NCBI GenBank assembly: GCA_041645555.1
Contig: JBAZPX010000002.1
Coordinates: forward strand, 1 to 64,000
Length of the DNA stretch: 64,000 bases
Reading direction: 5' to 3'
DNA from: JAQTRU01 sp041645555
GTDB lineage: Bacteria > Patescibacteriota > Patescibacteriia > Patescibacteriales > JAQTRU01
In this document: positions 17,453-25,729 of the stretch, piece by piece
Layout of the letters: every line of letters begins with the position of its first letter
Position numbering within the stretch: the stretch's first letter is position 1
The notes under the pieces: model-generated
What the model was told of the DNA's origin: nothing
The model's database searches: none
What the model saw: the letters and a program-made list of their open reading frames with translations, nothing else
Translations under genes and position numbers: made by a program

Positions 17453-19051
17453 ATGGCAGAAAATAAAAAACAAATAACTAGGCCTAAACCCGTTGTTTTA
17501 GTTGTGCTTGACGGCTGGGGAGTGACTCAGCCTTATAGCGGGAACGCAATTAGCCAGGCCAATACCCCCAACTTTAATGATTTAGTCGCTCACTATCCGT
17601 CTATGACCCTGCGGGCTTCCGGTGAAGCCGTGGGCCTGCCCTGGGGCGAAGCCGGCAATAGCGAAGTCGGCCACCTTAATTTAGGCCTGGGCAGAATTAT
17701 CTACCAGGACCTGCCCAGAATTAATAAAGCCATAAGCGACAATAGTTTTTATAAAAATGAAGTTTTTTTAAAAGCGATTGACCATGCCAAGGCCAATAAT
17801 TCTAAATTACATTTCTTGGGCTTGGTTTCTTCCGGTAATGTCCATGCCTCGATTGAGCATCTGTATGCCCTCTTAGCTTTAGCTAAAGAAAAGAAAGTTA
17901 AAGAAGCTTATATCCATGTTATTCTGGACGGACGGGACACCCCGTATAACAGCGGCGTTAGTTTTATGAAAGACCTTAACCATTATATAGCTGAGTGCGG
18001 GATAGGCAAAATTGCCACGGTGGCCGGACGGTTTTACGCTATGGACCGTGATAACCATTGGGACAGGACGGCCAAGGCTTATGCGGCGATTGTGGAGGGC
18101 AAGGGCAACCAGGGAGAGGAAGTCATAAAAGTTTTAGAAGAAAGCTATAAGAAAAAAATATATGATGAAGAATTTGTTCCGACAGTAATTATGGAAAAGG
18201 GCAAGCCGGTAGCTATGGTGGAAAACGGCGACAGTCTGATATTTCTTAATTTCCGGCCGGATCGGGCCAGGCAGATTACCAGAGCTTTTGTTTTGCCCGG
18301 TTTTAACAAGTTTGCCGGCTGGAAATATTTTGATAATTTATTTTTTGCCGGCTTTACTGAATACGAAAAAGAGTTGCCGGCCGAAATTGCTTTTCCGCCT
18401 GAAGCAATCGCTAATACTTTGGGGGAAGTAATTTCTAAGAGCAAACTGAAACAACTGCGGATTGCGGAAACGGAAAAGTACGCCCATGTCACTTATTTTT
18501 TTAACGGCGGCCGGGAAGAGAAGAGCGAGGGAGAGGAGCATGAATTAGCGCCGTCGCCCGCCGTTATCAGCTATGATTTAAAACCGGAGATGTCGGCTTT
18601 TGAGGTTACGGAAAAAGTAGAGAAGGCCATAGATAACGAGGCCTTTGATTTTATTCTGATTAATTTTGCCAACGCTGATATGGTCGGGCATACGGGAAAC
18701 CTGGCCGCGGCGATAAAAGCCGTTGAAGCAGTTGACAATTGCCTTGGTAAAATTATTAAAAGGGTCTTGGATAAAAACGGGACGATTCTAGTGACGGCCG
18801 ACCATGGCAACGCCGAGATGATGTTTAATATGCAGACCGGCATGATAGACAAGGAACACACGGCTAACCCGGTGCCGTTTATTCTTATAGGCAAGCAGTT
18901 TGAGGGTAAAACCATCGGTTTTAAAGAGATCCCGGGCAGTGATTTAAGCTTGGTAAAGCCGCAGGGGATTCTGTCCGATATAGCGCCGACAGTGCTTAAG
19001 ATAATGGGGCTGTCTAAGCCAAAGGATATGACCGGTCGAAGCTTATTTTAA
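17453..19051 (+). CDS. gpmI: 2,3-bisphosphoglycerate-independent phosphoglycerate mutase, copy 2
   Basis: A second full-length iPGM (532 aa from ATG 17453; a TTG two codons upstream is less likely). It has VVLDGWG, catalytic Ser in GNSEVGH, LDGRDTP, GRFYAMDRDNHWDR, NFRPDRARQ, MVGHTGN and TADHGN. It differs from copy 1 in many positions and carries a longer segment before the C-terminus (KEIPGSDLSLVKPQG), so it is not a recent duplicate. Two intact iPGM genes in tandem in a small genome is unexpected. Confidence 0.94.
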   Translation: MAENKKQITRPKPVVLVVLDGWGVTQPYSGNAISQANTPNFNDLVAHYPSMTLRASGEAVGLPWGEAGNSEVGHLNLGLGRIIYQDLPRINKAISDNSFYKNEVFLKAIDHAKANNSKLHFLGLVSSGNVHASIEHLYALLALAKEKKVKEAYIHVILDGRDTPYNSGVSFMKDLNHYIAECGIGKIATVAGRFYAMDRDNHWDRTAKAYAAIVEGKGNQGEEVIKVLEESYKKKIYDEEFVPTVIMEKGKPVAMVENGDSLIFLNFRPDRARQITRAFVLPGFNKFAGWKYFDNLFFAGFTEYEKELPAEIAFPPEAIANTLGEVISKSKLKQLRIAETEKYAHVTYFFNGGREEKSEGEEHELAPSPAVISYDLKPEMSAFEVTEKVEKAIDNEAFDFILINFANADMVGHTGNLAAAIKAVEAVDNCLGKIIKRVLDKNGTILVTADHGNAEMMFNMQTGMIDKEHTANPVPFILIGKQFEGKTIGFKEIPGSDLSLVKPQGILSDIAPTVLKIMGLSKPKDMTGRSLF

Positions 19052-19083
19052 AGTTATTTTTTCCTACCGGAAAAAAGCCGTAC

Positions 19084-19141
19084 TATCCCGCTAAGCGGGA
19101 CGGCACACCCGCCCGACCGCTGACAGCGTCAGGCGGGCGCG
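19084..19141. repeat. Intergenic double palindrome
   Basis: Two adjacent palindromes: ATCCCGCTAAGCGGGA, then CCCGCC..GAC..GCTGACAGC..GTC..GGCGGG. They belong to the GC-rich short palindromes scattered through the window. No gene is present. Confidence 0.65.
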
Positions 19142-19181
19142 GTGCGAATTACTGATTTTTTATATTAACTGTGATATTTTT

Positions 19182-19814
19182 ATGCTAATAAATGACGGTA
19201 GAAATTTTGTCGACAACCTAAATTTAAAATTCCAGGGGTATCGCGGCGTTATTTTCAGGCCGATACTGATAATTTTTCATCAACTTGGCCTGTCTGCCAA
19301 TATTATTACTAATATCAGACTCTTGCTGGGGGTCGTTTTTTTATTCTGGTTTTATTACGGCGATGGGTTTTCCGCCGCCTTGTTTCTCCTTTTTATTTTA
19401 TTTTTAGATACTTTTGACGGAGCGTTGGCAAGATTCCAGAATAAAGCTTCGGACCGGGGGAAATTTCTTGATATTTTAACAGATTCTATAATTTATTCAT
19501 TCGCTATCCTGGCGTTGTTTAAATTCGAAATAAATTCTTTTCTTTTGGCTTATAATATTTTCATTATTGCCGTTGTCTACCTCCTGGGGACAATAAAAAA
19601 ACAGGAGTTTAATAAATCCGAGTGGATTATCAGGCCCTATGCCCAGCTAAGCTATCTCAAAGCGATTGCGATAGTAGCTTTTTTCCTGTTTATTTTTTTC
19701 CGCAAAGATTTTCTTTATGAGGCTATCCTTATCAGTAATATTTTGGCGACTTGTTTGAGCGTTTATTATTTTATTTTTATCCAGATAAGATGGAAAAAAG
19801 TTTATGGCGCCTGA
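19182..19814 (+). CDS. CDP-alcohol phosphatidyltransferase
   Basis: A 210-aa membrane enzyme with the complete catalytic signature D-x2-DG-x2-AR-x8-G-x3-D-x3-D, seen as DTFDGALARFQNKASDRG followed by KFLDILTDS near residues 70-95. It makes a phospholipid from a CDP-activated lipid and an alcohol. Its alcohol substrate (glycerol-3-phosphate, inositol phosphate or serine) cannot be read from the sequence. It overlaps the next gene by 11 bp, indicating coupling with the CarS-like enzyme. Confidence 0.9.
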   Translation: MLINDGRNFVDNLNLKFQGYRGVIFRPILIIFHQLGLSANIITNIRLLLGVVFLFWFYYGDGFSAALFLLFILFLDTFDGALARFQNKASDRGKFLDILTDSIIYSFAILALFKFEINSFLLAYNIFIIAVVYLLGTIKKQEFNKSEWIIRPYAQLSYLKAIAIVAFFLFIFFRKDFLYEAILISNILATCLSVYYFIFIQIRWKKVYGA

Positions 19815-20349
19815 ACTAAAAATTTTATTGGCGGTATTCTGGCTTTTTTTGCCGGCGGCTTTCGCGAATATGATCCCGGTTTTTTTAAGGCGGCTGCCCG
19901 TGCTGGCCGTGCCTATGGATTTTGGGCGCAGTTTGGCCGGTAAGCGAATTTTCGGAGACAACAAAACCTGGCGGGGATTTTTGTCCGGTATTTTAACTTC
20001 TTTAGTAGTTATAGAAATTCAAAGTTTTTTATATCCTTTCCCGGCCGGTTTTACCGTTATTAACTACGATGCCCCCTTTATCGGCTGGCTGGGCCTTGCG
20101 ATGGGGGCGGGAGCGCTTTTAGGCGATGCCGCCGGCAGTTTTCTAAAAAGGCGATTAGGGATATTGCCGGGCGGGAACTTGCCCGTAATTGACCAGATAG
20201 ATTGGATTATCGGGGCAATGCTAACCAGCAGCTTGCTCTATTCGTGGAATTGGGAAATTTGGCTGGCCGCCATACTAATGTTTGGCCTCTTACACCCACC
20301 AGTTAATATTATCGGTTATTGGTTGTGCTTAAAGCCAAATAAATTTTGA
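19804..20349 (+). CDS. CarS-like CDP-archaeol synthase family protein (DUF46)
   Basis: A 181-aa polytopic protein of the CarS/DUF46 family, which in archaea transfers CMP from CTP to an ether lipid phosphate. It has FANMIPVFLRR, the conserved GRSLAGKRIFGDNKTWRG block (about 42-59), GALLGDAAGSFLKRRLGI and PVIDQIDWIIGA. In bacteria the family is rare compared with CdsA. The 11-bp overlap with a CDP-alcohol phosphatidyltransferase suggests the two form a lipid-activation and head-group module. The lipid substrate in this organism is unknown. Confidence 0.85.
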   Translation: MAPELKILLAVFWLFLPAAFANMIPVFLRRLPVLAVPMDFGRSLAGKRIFGDNKTWRGFLSGILTSLVVIEIQSFLYPFPAGFTVINYDAPFIGWLGLAMGAGALLGDAAGSFLKRRLGILPGGNLPVIDQIDWIIGAMLTSSLLYSWNWEIWLAAILMFGLLHPPVNIIGYWLCLKPNKF

Positions 20350-20352
20350 TAT

Positions 20353-21102
20353 ATGAGAATTTTATTTTTGAACGCCGGCTATGGCATGGGGTTTACTAAA
20401 AGCAAACGGCAATATATCACTAGCCTTTGGCGTTATTTAAAACCCGGCAGCAGCTCTTTAAAAAAAATAGCTTTGCTTATAAAACGGGTGAATCCGGAAA
20501 TAATCGCTCTGGCGGAAATTGACAGCGGATCAGCCCGGGCGAATTTCATAAATCAGGTTGATTTTTTAAAGCGGGAAGGTAATTTCGCCGCTAGCATTTT
20601 CCAGTGTAAATACAAAAGTAAGCCGCTTAGAAAATTGCCGGTTTCTAAAAATCAGGGCAATGCTCTTTTAGCCAAGAGGGGATTAGCCGTTTCTCATAAA
20701 TTTCATTATTTATCTTACGGAGTAAAACGTTTAATGATTGAGGCGGAATTTAAACCGAATTTCCGCCTTTTTTTGGTCCATTTAGCCTTAGGCCATCGTA
20801 GCCGGCAGAGACAAATAAAACAGTTATTGCGTTATGTAAAAGATTTAGAACAGCCAGTTATTGTCGCTGGTGATTTTAATTTATTAAAGGGGACGAGAGA
20901 ACTTGATTCTTTTCTTAAGGAAGGTAAATTTTGTTCGGCTAATAAAAACCATCAGCCGACTTTTCCTTCCTGGAAGCCAAAAAAGGAGCTTGATTTTTTT
21001 CTGGTTTCACCACGGATAAAGATTAAAAGTTTTAAGGTTCTGCCCGATATAGTTTCCGACCATTTGCCGATTTTATTGGAGTTTGAAGTTGACAAAGGTT
21101 AA
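20353..21102 (+). CDS. Endonuclease/exonuclease/phosphatase (EEP) family protein
   Basis: A 249-aa EEP-fold hydrolase, 3 bp after the CarS-like gene. Motifs are LAEID (metal Glu), LFLVHLALGHRSRQRQ, VAGDFN, the LDFFLV stretch and the terminal SDHLPI with the catalytic His. The family includes nucleases and phosphodiesterases acting on lipids or inositol phosphates. Its position in a lipid operon favours a phosphodiesterase or phosphatase role, by inference only. Confidence 0.87.
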   Translation: MRILFLNAGYGMGFTKSKRQYITSLWRYLKPGSSSLKKIALLIKRVNPEIIALAEIDSGSARANFINQVDFLKREGNFAASIFQCKYKSKPLRKLPVSKNQGNALLAKRGLAVSHKFHYLSYGVKRLMIEAEFKPNFRLFLVHLALGHRSRQRQIKQLLRYVKDLEQPVIVAGDFNLLKGTRELDSFLKEGKFCSANKNHQPTFPSWKPKKELDFFLVSPRIKIKSFKVLPDIVSDHLPILLEFEVDKG

Positions 21103-21178
21103 AAAAGATGATAGGTTTATTTTTAGTATGATAATTCAATCGCACCTTCCATTCACGGTTTAGCAGAAAGGAGAACTC

Positions 21179-21433
21179 ATGCCAGAATTGTTGTTGCTGC
21201 TTTTCGTGATTTCCGTTTTTGTCCTGGCTATCAAAAGGACCATTTTTTTCTTCTGCGTTGATAATCTGGCAACCGGGCTGGGATTACTGCTCGCGTTCAT
21301 TGCCGCTTATAAATGGAAGTTTTATACTTCTTTATCCGGTCAATGTCCCCGTCTCTGGCTTTGGCTGGCCAGAGGCCGTCTCTTTCTTCTTGGGATGAAG
21401 AAACTCCGGGTTGTCCGCCCCAGACCTCCTTAA
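21179..21433 (+). CDS. Small membrane protein with strong SD
   Basis: An 84-aa protein. The start is defined by GAAAGGAGAACTCATG, an SD about 5 nt before the ATG. Residues 1-45 are hydrophobic (two likely transmembrane segments: LLLLLFVISVFVLAI and LATGLGLLLAFIAAY). The tail is basic (GMKKLRVVRPRPP). An intrinsic terminator follows 31 bp after the stop. No homology is recognised. Codon use and SD resemble the next gene and not the lipid operon. Confidence 0.65.
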   Translation: MPELLLLLFVISVFVLAIKRTIFFFCVDNLATGLGLLLAFIAAYKWKFYTSLSGQCPRLWLWLARGRLFLLGMKKLRVVRPRPP

Positions 21434-21464
21434 CTGGGCTTAGCTCTCATTCAACACAAAAAAA

Positions 21465-21488
21465 ACGTGCGAGAAATCGCGCGTTTTT
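21465..21488 (+). terminator. Intrinsic terminator with GAAA tetraloop
   Basis: ACGTGCGA and TCGCGCGT pair (one T:G wobble) around a GAAA loop, followed by TTTTTATTTTT. Confidence 0.82.
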
Positions 21489-21509
21489 ATTTTTGAATTT
21501 TTGGTGGAT

Positions 21510-21538
21510 TTGACATAGCTGGTGTTATATGCTATGTT
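21510..21538 (+). promoter_or_regulatory. Strong promoter of the sorting-domain gene
   Basis: TTGACA, 17-bp spacer, TATGTT preceded by TGC (extended -10). The -35 is the only perfect consensus hexamer that I paired with a correctly spaced -10 here. It leaves a 5' leader of about 135 nt before the gene at 21679, which includes a small CTGCTGAATAGCAG hairpin. Confidence 0.75.
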
Positions 21539-21678
21539 AAACCATTATTCTAAAAAATAATTTTTAGTTTAATTTCAAGCAGCACATTAAAAAATAGAGT
21601 TTTAAATTGCAAGATCATTCGCTGTTCTGCTGAATAGCAGGGCAAAGCCGTCCAAATTTACGCAAAGGGGTAAGTAGG

Positions 21679-22794
21679 ATGAAAAATCTCATGGTTATCG
21701 CGTTGGCGGTTATTTTTTTCAGTATATCTATGCCGAGTTTTGCGGAGTTCGAGGGGACGACTTATGTCCAGGACAATTATACAATGGCCCTCAATGTTCT
21801 CAGCAAAGACGGGGAAATTGCAGAGCTGGAGTTCTGGTTCAACCCGTTCGGAGATATCCTTCAGGAGGCAGAAGCATTTAAGGTGGGTTTCACGGTTTAC
21901 GAAAAGACAGGGCGTGAATCTGTCGTTCGGATGCCGGGCGAATACCTGGTGGGGGAAAATTTCGGATTTTTTCCTGATCCGCACAATGGAAATAGCAGCG
22001 TTTGGTGTATCCTTGGCAAGGAATCAAAGATTGGATGGACAATCAAGTCCAACTACGATTCCGATAACCCCAAGCCTTCAGTGATAAGGGTTGAGGTTAA
22101 TAATATCCAAGCAAAAAAAGACCGGAATTGGTTAACTTTATATTCCGGTATCGAGATGTATTTTAGCTTCACCACCGTAAAGCCGGACGACCTCAATTTT
22201 AACGGTGTACCCTTTGAATTAGAGGACGTGTATATCCTCTATACAATGTTTTTCGACATAAGGACAGACAATATTCATTATTCCCAGGAGGACTTGAATT
22301 TCCTTTGCGACATTGACGGAAACAAGATATTCGAAACGGCCGATCTTGACTGGGCCGTTAAAGTCTTTTTGGCGGCATCGCTGAAATTTGCAGGAAAAGC
22401 GGTTCCCGTTTCATGGGAAGAGCAGCTTTTAAGCAAATATCCTGGAGAAGTTGAATCGATTAAGGCTTTCGTTGGGATGTTAAAGGAAAAAATGCGCGTT
22501 CAGACAGCGGTTGAGGAAACTGCCCCGCGACAATTCTACCTCGGCCAGAACTACCCCAACCCCTTCAATCCGTCCACCACTATTCCGTTTTCCCTTTCGG
22601 AATCGGGAAATGCAACAGTCGAAGTCTACACGCTATCCGGACAAAAGATCAGCACTCTTGCGGATGACTGGATGTCGGCCGGATTACACTCCGTCGTATG
22701 GAAACCCCTTTCGGCTGTTGCCAGCGGCGTATATTTCGTACGCTTGCAGGCAGGCCAACGGAGTTTAACCAAGCGGATTTTGTTCATGAAGTAA
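21679..22794 (+). CDS. Secreted protein with type IX-type C-terminal sorting domain
   Basis: A 371-aa protein with a signal peptide (MKNLMVIALAVIFFSISMPSFA) and SD AAAGGGG upstream. The middle has DDLNFNGVPFELEDVYIL and CDIDGNKIFETADLDWAV, resembling dockerin-like calcium loops. The C-terminus, from FYLGQNYPNPFNPSTTI to SGVYFVRL and LTKRILFMK, is the FlgD-like or Por sorting tail typical of Bacteroidetes/Chlorobi-group secreted proteins. Codons and initiation site look unlike the neighbours. Likely acquired from a lineage with type IX secretion; whether this cell can use the tail is doubtful. Confidence 0.82.
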   Translation: MKNLMVIALAVIFFSISMPSFAEFEGTTYVQDNYTMALNVLSKDGEIAELEFWFNPFGDILQEAEAFKVGFTVYEKTGRESVVRMPGEYLVGENFGFFPDPHNGNSSVWCILGKESKIGWTIKSNYDSDNPKPSVIRVEVNNIQAKKDRNWLTLYSGIEMYFSFTTVKPDDLNFNGVPFELEDVYILYTMFFDIRTDNIHYSQEDLNFLCDIDGNKIFETADLDWAVKVFLAASLKFAGKAVPVSWEEQLLSKYPGEVESIKAFVGMLKEKMRVQTAVEETAPRQFYLGQNYPNPFNPSTTIPFSLSESGNATVEVYTLSGQKISTLADDWMSAGLHSVVWKPLSAVASGVYFVRLQAGQRSLTKRILFMK

Positions 22795-22814
22795 GTGAAA
22801 CAGACCCGTCTGGA

Positions 22815-22853
22815 AATCTCTCTCTTCTGTTATAGAGGGGGGAGGTTTTTTAT
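22815..22853 (+). terminator. Probable terminator after sorting-domain gene
   Basis: A C/T-rich arm (CTCTCTCTTC) and a GAGGGGGGAG arm are followed by GTTTTTTATATT. Pairing is imperfect. Confidence 0.5.
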
Positions 22854-22916
22854 ATTAAAAAAGTGTCAAACACGGAATAGCGTGCCAGGCACCTTAAAAA
22901 TTCAAGCGTTGATTTT

Positions 22917-23348
22917 TTAGAATAGAATATAACCGAATAAACTGACAAAAAATCCTATAAGGCCGCCGACTAAAACTTGGGCCGGAGTATGGCCGATTTT
23001 TTCTAATAGATGCGGGTAACTCTTATCAAGCATCTGGTCTTCGCCTAAATCCTTGACTAAGAGATTGAGAGTTTGGCCGTGCTGGCCAAGGTAGCGGCGG
23101 ATTCCGGTAGCATCGCGGATGACGATAACCGCGAAGATAAAACTTAAAGCGAAAACAGGGGAAGAAAGTCCGAATTCAAGAAGAATAATTGTGGCCAGAG
23201 ATACGACCATGGCGCTATGGCCGGAAGGCATGCCAGCGTAAGAAAGGATATTTTTAAAGCTGAATTTTTGCCTGTTGGCCTTAAAAAAGTATTTAGCTGA
23301 TTGGGCGATTATACCCGAGATGATCGGGAGAAGTAAGACGTTATACAT
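22917..23348 (-). CDS. Divergent PAP2 family protein (DUF212, YuiD-like)
   Basis: A 143-aa membrane protein of the DUF212 family, related to PAP2/acid phosphatases. The motif SYAGMPSGHSAMVVSLAT near residues 37-54 carries the PSGH element, with IRDATGIRR and a C-terminal VLVGGLIGFFVSL helix. Bacterial members are small and four-helical, and some may act on lipid or polyprenyl phosphates; substrate unknown. The gene converges on the sorting-domain gene and is followed downstream by a GTGTCAAACAC/GTGCCAGGCAC repeat. Confidence 0.88.
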   Translation of the reverse strand: MYNVLLLPIISGIIAQSAKYFFKANRQKFSFKNILSYAGMPSGHSAMVVSLATIILLEFGLSSPVFALSFIFAVIVIRDATGIRRYLGQHGQTLNLLVKDLGEDQMLDKSYPHLLEKIGHTPAQVLVGGLIGFFVSLFGYILF

Positions 23349-23350
23349 AT

Positions 23351-23528
23351 TTTTATGAATTTCTAATTTCTAATTCACCTAATTTCTAATAAAAGTTAAA
23401 AATTCAAAGCTCAAATGCCAAAATCCAAAATTATTTTTGACATTTGGATTTTAGATTTGATTTGTCATTAGTCCGCCAGCTGGCGGATTGACATTTGGAT
23501 TTTTATTAGGAATTAGAAATTTTAATTT
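23351..23528. repeat. AT-rich intergenic repeat carrying a CCGCCAGCTGGCGG palindrome
   Basis: The spacer between gyrB and the PAP2 gene closely resembles 57386-57527 in the same orientation (ACATTTGGATTTTAGATTTG and TTAGAAATTAGAAATT-type blocks). Unlike that copy it contains TCCGCCAGCTGGCGGA at 23472-23487, exactly after GTCATTAG. No gene is seen. Confidence 0.75.
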
Positions 23529-23538
23529 AGGAATTTTA

Positions 23539-25584
23539 TTATACATCAAGGTTTTCCACTTTCTTGGCATGCGTCTGGATAAAGTGCTTGCGCGGAGCGA
23601 CATCGTCGCCCATCAGCATATCAAAAATTTTATCCGCCGCGGCCGCATCTTCAACCGTTACCTGTTTTACAATCCTGGTTGCTGGGTTCATAGTCGTTTC
23701 CCAAAGCTGGGTCGGGTTCATTTCTCCGAGACCTTTGTATCTTTGGATATTAATTCTGTTGGAAGTTTTCTTTTTTACTTCTTCCCCGCCCTGAGCTTGC
23801 CGAAGGGCTTCATCTTCTTCTTCATCCGTTTCATTGGTTTCCACTTCTTCAACTTCCGCTTCGCTTCCGCCGAATTCTTTTATTATTTTTTCTTTTTCTT
23901 CATCGCTATAAGCGTATTTTATATTAGCGCCCTTTTTAACCTGATAAAGCGGCGGCTGGGCAATATAAAGATTGCCGTTTACGACCAACGGATTGAAATG
24001 TCTGAAGAAAAGGGTTAAAAGCAGGGTTCTAATATGGGCGCCGTCAACATCAGCATCAGTCATGATTATAACCCTATGGTAGCGCAACTTTGATAAGTCA
24101 AATTGTTCGTCAATATTCGTGCCTAAAGCGATTACTAGGTTTTTAATTTCATTATTAGCGAGCATCTTGTCCAGCCGGGCTCTTTCCACGTTAAGGATTT
24201 TGCCCCGCAAGGGGAGAATCGCCTGGAATTTTCTGTCCCGGCCTTGTTTCGCCGAACCGCCGGCTGAATCTCCTTCCACGATATAGAGTTCGCATTCTTC
24301 CGGATGCCGGCTTGAACAGTCGGCTAATTTTCCCGGTAAAGTCATGCCGTCCAAAGCCCCTTTTCTTAAAATAGTAGCGCGAGCCGTGCGGGCGGCAATG
24401 CGGGCCTGGGCCGACAGGACGCATTTGCCGATTATGGCTTCAGCTTCTTTCGGGTGCTCTTCCATAAAGATTAGAAAAGCGTCGCCGAAAACCTGTTCCA
24501 CGTAAGTTTTCATTTCGGCATTACCCAATTTGCTCTTGGTCTGGCCCTCAAATTGCGGGTCAGTTAATTTAACGCTGATAATGGCGGTTAAACCTTCCCT
24601 AACATCATCGCCGGTTAAATTTTCCTCCTTTTCCTTAAGGAGATTATGGTTGCGGGCATAAGAGTTGAGGGTTCGAGTTAAGGCGGTGCGAAAGCCAATT
24701 AAATGGGTCCCGCCTTCGGGGTTGTTTATATTATTGGCAAAGGCCATGATCGTTTCATTAAACTGGTCGTTATATTGCAAGGCCACTTCAACTTTTGAGC
24801 TGTTAACTTCTTTTTCCACGTAAAAAACCGTTTCATTTTTTACAGTTTCATCGCGGTTCAGAGCTTTTATATAGGATTTAATCCCGCCTTCAAAATGAAA
24901 TTTATAATCTTTTTCCCTGTGTCCGGCCCGCCGGTCTGACGCCCTAATCGTAATGCCTTTGGTTAAATAAGCTTGCTGGCGCAGGCGGTCAAGAATTTTT
25001 CCCCAGCTGAATTCAAGTTCAGTAAAAATCGTGACATCCGGCTTAAAGGTTATTATGGTGCCGGTTTTTTTACTTGCGCCTATAGGCCTTACTTTTTTTA
25101 AAGGCTTGCCCTTTTTATATTCCTGGACCCAGCTTTTTCCTTCCCGATGAACTTCGGCTTTAAGATATTCGCTTAAGGCGTTTACCACAGAAACGCCGAC
25201 GCCGTGAAGACCGCCGGAAACTTTATAACCTCCGCCTTCGCCGAATTTACCGCCGGCATGCAGTTTAGTTAAGACGGTTTCCAGAGCGGACAAGCCGGTA
25301 ACTTTATGCCTATCAACCGGAATGCCGCGGCCGTTATCAATCACTTCTACCTTGCCGTCCGGCATTAAAGTAACCCCGATTTCCGTAGCGAATCCGGCCA
25401 TGGCCTCATCAATGCCATTATCAACTACCTCCCAGATTAAATGGTGGAGGCCAGTCGCGGAAGTTGAACCAATATACATTCCCGGTCTTTTGCGGACCGG
25501 TTCCAGTCCCTCTAAGACCGTAATCTGGTCAGCGCCGTACGCGGATTTTTCCATTTTTTTCCCCATAGAATTATCTTTTGCCAT
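23539..25584 (-). CDS. gyrB: DNA gyrase subunit B
   Basis: GyrB of 681 aa from MAKDNSMGKK at 25584; a longer frame to 25683 would cover the promoter and is rejected. The GHKL ATPase part has EVVDNGIDEAMAG, DNGRGIPVD and GGLHGVGVSVVNAL. The TOPRIM part has EGDSAGGSAKQGRDR and IIMTDADVDGAHIRTL; the C-terminus has QRYKGLGEMNP. It supercoils DNA with GyrA, which is not in the window. An acidic stretch near 575-605 ends in ALRQAQGG, encoded by a GC-rich repeat shared with dtd. Confidence 0.96.
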   Translation of the reverse strand: MAKDNSMGKKMEKSAYGADQITVLEGLEPVRKRPGMYIGSTSATGLHHLIWEVVDNGIDEAMAGFATEIGVTLMPDGKVEVIDNGRGIPVDRHKVTGLSALETVLTKLHAGGKFGEGGGYKVSGGLHGVGVSVVNALSEYLKAEVHREGKSWVQEYKKGKPLKKVRPIGASKKTGTIITFKPDVTIFTELEFSWGKILDRLRQQAYLTKGITIRASDRRAGHREKDYKFHFEGGIKSYIKALNRDETVKNETVFYVEKEVNSSKVEVALQYNDQFNETIMAFANNINNPEGGTHLIGFRTALTRTLNSYARNHNLLKEKEENLTGDDVREGLTAIISVKLTDPQFEGQTKSKLGNAEMKTYVEQVFGDAFLIFMEEHPKEAEAIIGKCVLSAQARIAARTARATILRKGALDGMTLPGKLADCSSRHPEECELYIVEGDSAGGSAKQGRDRKFQAILPLRGKILNVERARLDKMLANNEIKNLVIALGTNIDEQFDLSKLRYHRVIIMTDADVDGAHIRTLLLTLFFRHFNPLVVNGNLYIAQPPLYQVKKGANIKYAYSDEEKEKIIKEFGGSEAEVEEVETNETDEEEDEALRQAQGGEEVKKKTSNRINIQRYKGLGEMNPTQLWETTMNPATRIVKQVTVEDAAAADKIFDMLMGDDVAPRKHFIQTHAKKVENLDV
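23788..23807 (-). repeat. In-frame palindromic repeat in gyrB
   Basis: Read on the coding strand it is CCCTTCGGCAAGCTCAGGGC, 18 of 20 identical to the dtd element at 5423-5442 and in the same orientation relative to the gene, but in another reading frame (ALRQAQG). Confidence 0.75.
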
Positions 25585-25654
25585 AAAATATTGTGATTTG
25601 TTTATGTTTTTTAACTTAAAAAGCCCTGATTTTGGGCAACCTTTTTCTATTAAC

Positions 25655-25683
25655 ATTTTAGCAAAAATACAGGGAGTTGGCAA
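25655..25683 (-). promoter_or_regulatory. gyrB promoter
   Basis: On the minus strand: TTGCCA, 17-bp spacer, TAAAAT with TGC before it. It faces away from the promoter at 25695-25723. About ten nt into the leader lies GCCC-AAAATCA-GGGC-TTTTT (25623-25637), a weak terminator-like hairpin. Confidence 0.7.
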
Positions 25684-25694
25684 GGAATATTTTT

Positions 25695-25723
25695 TTGCTT
25701 TTTTCCGGTGAAAGAGGTAAAAT
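25695..25723 (+). promoter_or_regulatory. Promoter giving a leaderless DUF2127 mRNA
   Basis: TTGCTT, 17-bp spacer, TAAAAT. The -10 ends 6 nt before the ATG at 25730, so the expected transcription start is at or beside the A of the start codon. Confidence 0.7.
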
Positions 25724-25729
25724 TAAAAA

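Noticed and set aside
23488..24018. Plus-strand 176-aa frame inside gyrB
   Set aside because: It is the antisense of the conserved gyrB 3' end and has no SD or own promoter.
23539..25683. gyrB starting at 25683
   Set aside because: The extra 33 residues would be translated from the gyrB promoter itself and do not resemble GyrB; MAKDNS at 25584 fits the family.
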